This document shows positions 1-7,000 of a stretch of DNA of 17,096 nucleotides, piece by piece. A program made the position numbers and the translations under genes. Numbering within the stretch: position 1 is the stretch's first letter; each line of letters begins with the position of its first letter. This DNA comes from JANNXY01 sp039795755 (GTDB lineage: Bacteria; Patescibacteriota; Minisyncoccia; Phycocordibacterales; CAIZIN01): positions 1 to 17,096 of the forward strand of contig JBDKLF010000040.1 of NCBI GenBank assembly GCA_039795755.1, given 5' to 3'. The notes beneath the pieces are model-generated. The model did not search any database. It had not been told where the DNA came from and saw only the letters and a program-made list of their open reading frames with translations.

Positions 1-757
1 CTCCGTAATAAAAAGTATTCTGTAATATCAGATACACATTACTCAATGAAAGATTTTTGTTTCCTGTTGCCGTTTTGTAGTTCAGATCAAACTTCAACCA
101 GTTATATATCTTTCGTCCTGACCATTTTTCATAAGCCGCTTTTTCAAACATCTTCTTAACAACATGTCCTCGGTCGGGATCGATCATCACACATCCTTTT
201 CGATCAGATCGTTTCTCGTTTAGATATCCTGTCGGAGCTACCGTAGGCCATAAGCCCATTTCAACTCTTGCTCTCAAGCCTCGCTTCACATTGATGCTTT
301 TGTTGTCATTTTCTAGCTTCGCTTGCGAGCAAAGAATCATCAAAAGAAATTTTTCATTAGGTGAATTTCTAAATGACTGCCCATAGGTTCGTATCTCTAC
401 CAGTTTCTTTTCATCCATCAGATCAACAACAGATCCAAGATCTCCTGCATTTCGGGAAAGACGGTCGGGTGCCCATGCAAGGATTCCGTTGAATCTTCCT
501 CGTCTTAAATCTTCAAGCAGTTCTTTGAATACAGGTCGCTGACCTGATTCTTTTGCAGAATGAGATTCACGTCTAATCTCAACAATTTCAAGATTATCTC
601 GTTCAGCTATGCCTTTCATTTCATTGATCTGAGAGTCGATAGACAGTGCCTGCTGTTCATCTGATTCAGTCGATTTTCTGGCATACAAGCAATACCTAAC
701 CTTTTGATCTGGTACCACAACCTTTTCGCCAATCCTTGCGGATGTGTATGTTTCCAT
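1..757 (-). CDS. large serine recombinase (site-specific integrase/resolvase), C-terminus cut by window edge
   Basis: Reading the minus strand from ATG at 757 gives 252 residues with no stop before the window edge. The N-terminal resolvase domain shows YARKS at 25-29 (S29 is the expected nucleophile that attacks DNA), QALSIDSQ at 36-43, and APDRLSRN at 96-103, the arginine-rich catalytic motif of the family. From about residue 155 a recombinase domain begins (RGLRARVEMGLW, APTGYLN). A C-terminal zinc-ribbon/coiled-coil region would be expected beyond the edge. Such enzymes integrate or excise mobile DNA through a 2-bp staggered cut. The gene lies 46 bp downstream of the small ORF 804-1124, probably in one transcript. 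A 14-bp perfect palindrome (787-800) sits just upstream of its start. The domain identity is secure; the element it moves is not visible. Confidence 0.93.
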   Translation of the reverse strand, partial: METYTSARIGEKVVVPDQKVRYCLYARKSTESDEQQALSIDSQINEMKGIAERDNLEIVEIRRESHSAKESGQRPVFKELLEDLRRGRFNGILAWAPDRLSRNAGDLGSVVDLMDEKKLVEIRTYGQSFRNSPNEKFLLMILCSQAKLENDNKSINVKRGLRARVEMGLWPTVAPTGYLNEKRSDRKGCVMIDPDRGHVVKKMFEKAAYEKWSGRKIYNWLKFDLNYKTATGNKNLSLSNVYLILQNTFYYG

Positions 758-786
758 ACATTAATTAATGACAGACTGGTGGATGG

Positions 787-800
787 TGCATAGCTATGCA
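787..800. promoter_or_regulatory. 14-bp perfect palindrome upstream of recombinase
   Basis: TGCATAGCTATGCA reads identically on both strands. It lies in the 46-bp gap between the small gene and the recombinase start. A dimeric regulator or the recombinase itself could bind here. Its right half is part of the 13-bp direct repeat TATGCAGAACTAA. Confidence 0.5.
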
Positions 801-807
801 GAACTAA
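795..807 (+). repeat. 13-bp direct repeat, copy 1 (TATGCAGAACTAA)
   Basis: The identical 13-mer recurs at 1167-1179, so the two copies bracket the 106-aa gene. This copy overlaps that gene's stop codon and the right half of the palindrome at 787-800. Confidence 0.6.
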
Positions 808-1124
808 TCCTGCGTCGCATAATCGTTGAGCTTTTTCAGCACTTCTTTCTTAAGTTTTTCTACTTCATCGAGCATGTTCAAATAAACCTCCCTTGTTCTG
901 GGAGATTTAGGATTTCTTTCCATAAATTCGATCGTTTCGTCAGATACGAAAGTCGCCAAAGAACCGTATGCCAAAATGTGCATCTGTATTCTTTCGACAA
1001 TAGATTTCTTGAGCCGTTTCTTTGAGGTCGGAAGCGCAGAAATGGGGTTGAGGAATACTTTGGACTCCTCCTCTTCAAAGCGGTAGTGTTCGGCTCTTTT
1101 GATAACTTCATCGATATCGTTCAC
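804..1124 (-). CDS. hypothetical 106-aa protein upstream of the recombinase
   Basis: GTG start at 1124, immediately preceded in frame by a TAG stop, so no longer form is possible. The next in-frame ATG is about residue 48. The product is charged and predicted mostly helical, with a lysine/glutamate-rich C-terminal helix (VEKLKKEVLKKL) that could form a coiled coil. I recognise no family. It stands 46 bp before the recombinase in the same direction, a usual place for a small recombination directionality factor or regulator, but nothing in the sequence proves that. No clear Shine-Dalgarno site is visible. Its stop codon overlaps one copy of a 13-bp direct repeat (795-807), whose second copy lies upstream of the gene (1167-1179). 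Confidence 0.6.
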   Translation of the reverse strand: MNDIDEVIKRAEHYRFEEEESKVFLNPISALPTSKKRLKKSIVERIQMHILAYGSLATFVSDETIEFMERNPKSPRTREVYLNMLDEVEKLKKEVLKKLNDYATQD

Positions 1125-1151
1125 CTAACGATCGATGACGCAGATCAGCTC

Positions 1152-1217
1152 TTTTGCTAAGACTATTATGCAGAACTAAAATGGCGTAGTGTGGTCGCGA
1201 TTAGAGCCTTAGCAAAA
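1152..1217. repeat. 10-bp perfect inverted repeat in the intergenic region
   Basis: TTTTGCTAAG (1152-1161) and CTTAGCAAAA (1208-1217) are exact reverse complements with a 46-nt loop. They lie upstream of the minus-strand gene starting at 1124 and could be an operator or part of a recombinase recognition region. Neither arm has the GC-rich stem of a terminator. Confidence 0.45.
1167..1179 (+). repeat. 13-bp direct repeat, copy 2 (TATGCAGAACTAA)
   Basis: Second exact copy of the 13-mer at 795-807. It lies inside the loop of the inverted repeat formed by 1152-1161 and 1208-1217. The palindrome found beside copy 1 is not preserved here. Confidence 0.6.
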
Positions 1218-1262
1218 CCATGTATTAGCGATATGATCAATCTAGAGTAATAGCATCGAAAA

Positions 1263-1271
1263 TGTTATTAT
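1263..1271 (+). promoter_or_regulatory. possible extended -10 for the structured leader
   Basis: TGTTATTAT fits an extended -10 (TGn plus TATTAT at 1266-1271). A start near 1278 would place the whole folded region 1300-1444 in the 5' leader of the gene at 1485. No good -35 was found. Confidence 0.3.
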
Positions 1272-1299
1272 TCATTAACAGCTGAATAAAAGCCGACCT

Positions 1300-1444
1300 A
1301 ACCCCTTTAGAAAACTAAAGGATATGGTTGCAAATCCCGTCCAAAGTAAAGATCTCCTAGTCAGAGTCTACTTTGGACGGTCACATTGGGAAACTGGTGT
1401 GGGCATACCTCACGGGGTATGTCGGACCTGGCTAGGAGTTTTTT
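1300..1444 (+). ncRNA. predicted structured RNA leader with pseudoknot and terminator-like 3' end
   Basis: Base pairings read by eye. (a) Hairpin 1300-1329: AACC (1300-1303) with GGTT (1326-1329), enclosing CCTTTAG-AAAA-CTAAAGG (1304-1321). (b) Stem P1, 12 perfect pairs: CCGTCCAAAGTA (1337-1348) with TACTTTGGACGG (1369-1380). (c) CTCCTAGTC (1354-1362), inside the P1 loop, pairs over 9 positions with GGCTAGGAG (1430-1438), making a pseudoknot; it is followed directly by T6 (1439-1444). (d) Hairpin 1382-1401 closed over a GAAA tetraloop (1390-1393), 8 pairs including U-G wobbles. (e) Hairpin GCATACC (1403-1409) with GGTATGT (1416-1422). The T run favours the plus strand. I could not match it to a known riboswitch or ribozyme class. 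It leads into the membrane-protein gene at 1485. Confidence 0.5.
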
Positions 1445-1470
1445 GCTACCTGGTGGTCACATTATAAAAA

Positions 1471-1482
1471 CCGTCCAAAGTT
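1471..1482 (+). promoter_or_regulatory. third copy of the CCGTCCAAAG element beside the start codon
   Basis: CCGTCCAAAGTT repeats the 5' arm of stem P1 (1337-1347) and ends 2 nt before ATG 1485. The single 3' arm (1369-1380) can therefore pair either with the upstream arm or with this ribosome-binding region. That is the layout expected of a translation on/off switch, although it could also be a plain direct repeat. Confidence 0.45.
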
Positions 1483-1484
1483 TT

Positions 1485-1910
1485 ATGAATACAAATATCT
1501 CTTCCTGGAGTACCAGGAAAAAGTTAGTTGGAATTTTAGTAGTTCTCTTTTTTGTCGGTCTGGTCGCAAACCTAGGAGGAAGTACAACTAGTACCACTCC
1601 TGCTCAGCAGATCAGCGAAGTAAAATATCAAAGCGCACGAATTCTTGCAAAGTCGTACATAGATAAAGTACCGCTGAAGTCGCCATCGACTGCGAAGTAC
1701 AATCCTCCGACTACAAAGGTTGATCCGACAAACGCGAATCTCTTTGAAGTCTCATCGTACATAGACAGTCAAAACGGATTCTGCGCAATGATCCGAACGT
1801 ACTGGTCTATGAAGTTAGAATACACAGGAACAGACGATCAGGGATCAGTTGAGACTGATGCGAATTGGAAAGTCGTAGAGTTCATCTTTAACGGAGAAAA
1901 GATTAAGTAG
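1485..1910 (+). CDS. membrane-anchored extracytoplasmic protein (KSPSTAKY-type domain)
   Basis: The open frame extends up to a TTG at 1386, but that stretch is the GC-rich folded leader, so ATG 1485 is preferred (141 aa). Residues 11-13 (RKK) precede a hydrophobic segment at about 14-31, giving an N-in, C-out signal anchor. A Ser/Thr-rich linker (33-41) follows. The rest is a small globular domain with the motifs KSPSTAKY (65-72), SYIDSQNGFCAMIRTYW (91-107) and a closing NWKVVEFIFNGEKI (127-140). I have seen this pattern in small secreted or phage-associated proteins of unknown function; no catalytic residues stand out. It converges on the terminase-like gene, and the two reading frames overlap by 8 bp (1903-1910). 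No typical Shine-Dalgarno site is present; a repeat element occupies its place. Confidence 0.72.
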   Translation: MNTNISSWSTRKKLVGILVVLFFVGLVANLGGSTTSTTPAQQISEVKYQSARILAKSYIDKVPLKSPSTAKYNPPTTKVDPTNANLFEVSSYIDSQNGFCAMIRTYWSMKLEYTGTDDQGSVETDANWKVVEFIFNGEKIK

Positions 1911-2442
1911 ATTTCTTGTCCTGTTCTTCTTTCTTCCACTTCTCGTGTAGTTCTCGCGCCTTTTTCTCTACTGCATTGTCATTAACAGTCTGCCACTTAC
2001 GCATGAATTCATTAGCGTCCTTGTATGCGTCTTCAACCATTTCTCGCTCTTGGGTGGTAACGGTGTTTCTTATGTCATCTTCAATCTGACGCAGTTTTGA
2101 TCCTTCCATAAGAAGACGATAATGAACAAGTAGGTCATCCGCATCAACTTTCGGAACAAAAGGTTTTCTGAAATCAGAATGGTTTCGGTCTAGCCAATAC
2201 ATCGTATATCTCACATCCTTTGATTTGATACCAGAAAGTACATTACTTACTGCAATATCGTTAACCCGACCTTTGCCCAGAGAAAGAGCGTAGTTTACTT
2301 GTTCAAGCAATCCAGGATCTTCTTTCATCCACCGATAGAAAGTATTTCTCGATATCCCGATTTTTTCACAAGCAATTTGTACGAGCGGTGTATTCTCGAT
2401 CTCTTCTAAGAGCTTATTTATCAGCGCCTTTGTCTTTTTCAT
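1903..2442 (-). CDS. terminase small subunit-like HTH DNA-binding protein
   Basis: The 179-aa product has a helix-turn-helix at about residues 19-40 (VQIACEKIGISRNTFYRWMK) followed by DPGLLEQVNYAL and a segment containing YWLDRNHSDFRK. This is the pattern of the phBC6A51/terminase-small-subunit type HTH found in phage packaging genes and related transposon regulators. The C-terminal third is charged and helical (EKKARELHEKWKKEEQDKK). Its start lies within the end of the ParB/methyltransferase gene (29-bp overlap, 2414-2442), indicating one operon and translational coupling. No large terminase follows, because the next gene downstream runs the other way, so it may act as a sequence-specific DNA-binding partner instead of in packaging. 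The HTH call is firm; the packaging role is not. Confidence 0.75.
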   Translation of the reverse strand: MKKTKALINKLLEEIENTPLVQIACEKIGISRNTFYRWMKEDPGLLEQVNYALSLGKGRVNDIAVSNVLSGIKSKDVRYTMYWLDRNHSDFRKPFVPKVDADDLLVHYRLLMEGSKLRQIEDDIRNTVTTQEREMVEDAYKDANEFMRKWQTVNDNAVEKKARELHEKWKKEEQDKKST

Positions 2443-3694
2443 AGAGCGCTTTGCGATTAGTCAGCTTCTCCCATCGGCGAACGATCAGATCACAAAACGT
2501 GGGTTCAAGCTCACATCCGTACACTCTTCGACGAAGCATTTCTCCTGCGATCAACGTACTCCCTGATCCGAGGAAACTGTCGAGAATAATATCGTTGATT
2601 TTTGTACATCGTTTAATCGCTTTCTCATGGAGTTGGGGAGGTTTTGAAGTTGCGTGCTCATATTCATTGGCAGATAACCGCTTCGCCATCCAGACATCAT
2701 TAATCTCGTCGAGTAGGTTGTTTCCAGTACTCAACTCTTTGTTAAGCACTTCGTTCAGATTATTGATGTCGGCAAGATACGGCTTTCCACGGACACCGTA
2801 TACGACAGGTTCATATACTTTGTTGAATGCAACAGTAGGCACAGGATTCTGATTGTTCTTTAACCACAAACACACTCGTTTGTTTGCGATTCCGAATGAT
2901 CGATACAATTCCTGTACTACGCCGATGTATACCTGGTCGCACCAGTAGAAGACATGGGTATCTTTCGTAGATACGGCAAGTCCTGCCTCCATGCTGTCCT
3001 TAAGGAACTTTTTATATTCCTCATACGTGCGAGTATCGTTCACGCTTCCACCATATTGTTTTTGACCACCAATTCCGCCGTCATAATTTACTGAAATATT
3101 GTAGACAGGATCTGAGTAGATCATCGAAGCCTTGTCGCCTCCAAACAATCTCTTCAGGTTTTCTTTATCTGTAGAATCTCCACAAATAATGCGATGGTTT
3201 CCGAGGATGATGATGTCGCCAAGTTTTGTGATCGGATTTTTGCCGATCTTTTTTAATTCCTTCTTTTCGTCAAAACCATCACTATTGACTTCTTTGTCTG
3301 TGTCCAATAAATTTCCAATTTCAATATCACTGAATCCTGCAAATTCCAATGCCTCGAAATCAAAAGACTTCAGAGCTTCAAAGTCCCAGTCGCCACCGAG
3401 CTTGTTGGAAGCGATGAGATATTCCTTTGACTCCTTCTCCGTGAGCTTTCGGTTTGGTATACGAACATCAATCAGCTCGTCTCCACGACCAAGAATCTTC
3501 AACGCCTTAATGCGCTGATGTCCTGCAAGAATATTGCCGTCGGTATCTATTGCAGGTATTTCGACTAGATTATATTTCTTCAGGCTTCTCGTCAGATCCG
3601 ACATCTGCTTGTCGGTAATAAGGCGAGGATTAATCTTCTGCGGTACGAGTTCGTTGACCGTTTTCTGGATGGTCTTCCAAGAGAGTTTTTTCAT
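2414..3694 (-). CDS. ParB-like domain fused to a beta-type DNA methyltransferase (N4-cytosine/N6-adenine)
   Basis: 426 aa, ATG at 3694. Residues about 12-100 form a ParB/sulfiredoxin-like domain with the AGHQRIKAL motif at 57-65. The methyltransferase follows: SDPVYNI at 194-200 is motif IV, KPPQLHEKAI at 351-360 is the motif X region, and DSFLGSGSTLIAGEML at 372-387 is motif I, the SAM-binding loop, ending in YGCELEP. Motif IV before motif I is the beta-class order. Such fusions are common in phages and mobile elements and modify host or element DNA. Motif IV is normally D-P-P-Y; here the second proline is valine, which may alter activity or mark a subfamily. No restriction endonuclease is visible nearby. 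The gene overlaps the downstream HTH gene and has repeated TTATGACAYT elements in front of it. Confidence 0.9.
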   Translation of the reverse strand: MKKLSWKTIQKTVNELVPQKINPRLITDKQMSDLTRSLKKYNLVEIPAIDTDGNILAGHQRIKALKILGRGDELIDVRIPNRKLTEKESKEYLIASNKLGGDWDFEALKSFDFEALEFAGFSDIEIGNLLDTDKEVNSDGFDEKKELKKIGKNPITKLGDIIILGNHRIICGDSTDKENLKRLFGGDKASMIYSDPVYNISVNYDGGIGGQKQYGGSVNDTRTYEEYKKFLKDSMEAGLAVSTKDTHVFYWCDQVYIGVVQELYRSFGIANKRVCLWLKNNQNPVPTVAFNKVYEPVVYGVRGKPYLADINNLNEVLNKELSTGNNLLDEINDVWMAKRLSANEYEHATSKPPQLHEKAIKRCTKINDIILDSFLGSGSTLIAGEMLRRRVYGCELEPTFCDLIVRRWEKLTNRKALYEKDKGADK

Positions 3695-3770
3695 GACACT
3701 TTCTGATGGTTATTTTAATAAATGTCATAAATTTATTTGCTTATGTGTTTCTACATTAGGAGTGTCATAA
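3691..3770 (-). promoter_or_regulatory. repeated TTATGACAYT elements upstream of the ParB/methyltransferase gene
   Basis: On the minus strand TTATGACACT (3770-3761) and TTATGACATT (3730-3721) are direct repeats spaced 40 bp apart. TGACACT at 3694-3700 on the plus strand is the exact reverse complement of AGTGTCA at 3761-3767, and on the minus strand it reads AGTGTCATGA across the start codon. Three related sites around one promoter/start suggest an operator for a repressor, perhaps the operon's own HTH protein. Confidence 0.45.
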
Positions 3771-3975
3771 GCCTCCGTGCATACAGCGTAGCAAGACGGA
3801 AAGGATCAGAATCATCTGTTTTTATAGAAAGTAGGCAGAAACCTTGTATTTACTCGGCAGATTGAGGATTTTATATTTTCTTGATCTCGTAGAAAGGTTG
3901 ACAGTGTGCCCCGACACGAAGATATGAAATATTTCTAAAGTCATACAACGCTAGCTCGAAAAATCAAGAGAAAAA
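3771..3975. other. intergenic region between divergent operons
   Basis: No open frame of note. A short hairpin GTGT-gccc-c-GACAC lies around 3903-3916 next to a TTGACA at 3898, but no -10 stands at 16-18 bp from it. I see no further gene or RNA. Confidence 0.4.
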
Positions 3976-3984
3976 TGCTAAAAT
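3976..3984 (+). promoter_or_regulatory. extended -10 of the KAP NTPase gene
   Basis: TGCTAAAAT is an extended -10 (TGn plus TAAAAT at 3979-3984). Transcription would start near 3991 and give a leader of about 16 nt without a Shine-Dalgarno site before ATG 4007. No clear -35 is present, which an extended -10 can tolerate. Confidence 0.5.
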
Positions 3985-4006
3985 GAGCCTCGTATCGCGT
4001 TAATTT

Positions 4007-7000
4007 ATGGAAATCAAAAAATTCAATTTCATAAAAGACGAACCAACCATGCCTGGAAAGCCTGGTTACTTTGACTTCTATCACAAGTCTTTTTCTCCAG
4101 CCTTGAAAGATATGATCCTCTCGGACTCATGCCCTCACACCATAGGGCTTTTCAGTAAATGGGGTACGGGCAAAAGCTCAATCATTGATCAACTAGACGT
4201 TGACCTCAAAAATGAAAAAGGTGCGAAAGCGCATGTAGTGATTTTCGACGCTTGGAAATATCAAGAAGATTCCCTCCGACGAACATTTCTTGTAAAGCTT
4301 GATGGTTTTATTCGTGAGCAAGGATACGAAGTCCCAAAAGATATCCTGTCTGCGCTTTATAAGAAAAGAAGTACGTCTGTTGCCACCGAACAAGAAGTTC
4401 CTGACGAAACTGGTCCTAAAAAGAATTGGTTTCAGAGAATGTGCAGTCGATATGGTTTAGTAGCACTATTCTTGATCATTCCTTTTCTATTGAGCGCCGC
4501 ATTTTACATATGGGGAATGTATAGCCCGACAAATAAATTTGTTATTGGGGCTAAGGGCGCACTGGCGTACATCAACGGTCTTGCCTGGCTCAGTGTCATT
4601 GCTGCGATCTTTTTAAAACCCGTTGTCGATGAGATTCTCAAGAAGATCACGAGCAAAATTTTTGAATCTACCAAAACATATACTGAAATCAGGACTCAGG
4701 TTGAAGATGAAGATCGTCTCAATTCACCAGAACAATTCGAAAAGGTCTTTATCGATCTTGTCGATTGTATTAAGGATGGGAAGCTTGTCGTTGTGTTCGA
4801 TAACATTGACCGTGTTCAAGGTGATATTGCATTAAAGATCCTTTCGACGATCAAGACTTTCTTGGAGGTTGGAAAATCAAAAGTTATCTTCCTGGTACCT
4901 TGTGATGCTCCTGCAATCAATAAACAGATCAGAGCATTTTATAACAACCAGGAAGAAGACCCTGATTTTGATGAGTCTGAATACTTGAAAAAGCTTTTCA
5001 ATGTCGTGATCAACACGCCAGAATTTATCGATCAGGATTTGCAGGAGTACACCGCAGCTCTGATTGATCAGACTGGTGACGATATTCAAAAGATCATTAA
5101 AAACGACAAGGTGCTTTCAGTTATTACGAAAGCTTTTAAGAACAACCCTCGCGAACTGAAGCAATTCATGAACAACTTGGTTTCTGCTGTTCTTGTCGCA
5201 TCAAAGACTGAAGTCGCTGATGAAATCTTGTCTGAAGAAAATGTGGGTTACTTCACCAAAGTCACTGTCCTCAAACAGAAGTTCCCGAACGCATATAAAA
5301 AACTTAAAGAGAAGTGGAACGAGCCAGAAAAGATTGTTGAGGCAAAAGATCCCGATGTTGCTCTTCGAGACTTCATGACTCTCACTAGCACCATAACAAC
5401 CAATGATGCCGAGCCATTCATCTATTTCAAGAAACCTAAGATCGAAGCGGATCTTAAGGATGCCAAGAGTATTAGAAAATCACTCATCGATGGAAACATT
5501 GAAGAGTTTGAGAAGTTAGCAACAGAAGAAGACAAGCCGAAGCTCGTTCAGTATGTGGCGATGCTTTTGCAGAACTACAAGGCGCAGGGTCGCATCTTGC
5601 CTATTATCTTCAAGACTCAGATTCAGGCATTTTCAAATATGAAAGAAACTGCGACAAATACGACTTTCTATTTGGACGCTTCGGTAGCTGTGCTCGAACT
5701 GATTTGGAACTTGTATCTCGAATTGCCGACAAGCGCGATATTTGAACTATTGCCAAAACTGCATGGAGAAAAACGCGCCGCGATCATCGACCGTTATGTA
5801 TCTGTATTGGCGAACGAGGAAATAAAGTTGGATGCAAATGCCGCATTCCTTCACAACCTTATCGATGAATTCGTTAAGAACTTTGATCTACTCACGGATG
5901 ATCAAAAGCAAAAGATCGTTGAGGCTCTGCAACAAAACTTCGGATCTAGAAACGATGTCTTGCTCAAATTTGATACGGTAGAAACCCAGAAGAGCTTTAT
6001 TGATCCAGAAATATTGCGAAAGATTATCCAGGAGGCTCTTACAAATAAGACACTGAAGTCATTCATGCCGTTGATCAATGCTTATAAGCAATTCATCTTG
6101 GATGCAAATCTTGGACTAGTACTCCTCCAACGAACTCACCAGTTCATGTCTTCTGAAAATGCTGAAATCCCAAGTACTACTCCAGAAAAAACAGAATTCT
6201 ACGGCAACATCGCAAGCCTCTTCTCCAGTTTCAAGCCTCATCTAAAAGACATTCCTGAAAGCGATCAGAGAGAAATCTTTAACAATTTACAGAACGCCTT
6301 TAACCAATCAGGAGCTGAGGATGGGACTCGCAAGAAAGTCGTTACGCTTCTTCGTTGGACAGAGACTTCAATGGCTAACGACTCTGTAAAAAATCAGGCT
6401 CGTGATCTGATCAATAACTTCATCTCACAAGCATCAAAGGGTGCTCTTGAAAACGTACTCACTTATTGGAGCGAGAGTAGCAGAGTTGGTTTCCTAAAAG
6501 ATCACTTTGACCAGATACAATCTCGATCATTGAATGATGACGGCATACTTTCTCTTGCATATGAAAATGGAAGCGAAGATCAAAAGATGAGTCTGATCCG
6601 TCACATTATCAACAATAAGCCAGATCATGGAATTGCTTTCTTGCAGGGCTTGGGAGAAAAACTTCCAATGCGTCAGGAGGTTATTAAGTCTCTACTTGCA
6701 AAGGCGCAAACACTTGGGATTCAGCAAAGAGTAAGCATCTTCCAGTTCCTGAAAGGAAAAATTGCCAAGAATGACGATGTAAACCTTAAGCAGTCTGCGA
6801 TCAAACAGTTCTATGAATATCTGAAATCAGATGATCAAGCTATGGTTCAGTTTGGTGCAGGAATGCTTACAGAAGCATTCCTTAGTGATACTGATGAGCG
6901 AGAAATAGCGAAAGAGATGTTCGATTTCTACAACACGCGCTCTTCAAGGGTTCAGCAATCCGACCTTCCTGCACTAGAACACTTGGTTAATATAGAATCA

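Noticed and set aside
1337..1438. HDV-like ribozyme fold suggested by the P1/pseudoknot/hairpin order
   Set aside because: There is no P3 between the pseudoknot arm and the P1 3' arm (only 6 nt), P1 is 12 instead of 7 bp, and the junction before the last arm does not show the expected catalytic C context that I can recognise.
1386..1484. N-terminal extension of the membrane protein from TTG 1386
   Set aside because: It covers the folded, GC-rich leader and would add a non-membrane segment before the signal anchor; ATG 1485 gives a normal N-terminus.
2451..3770. Plus-strand open frames opposite the ParB/methyltransferase gene
   Set aside because: They are antisense shadows of a gene with clear domain motifs; their translations are serine/arginine-rich and match nothing.
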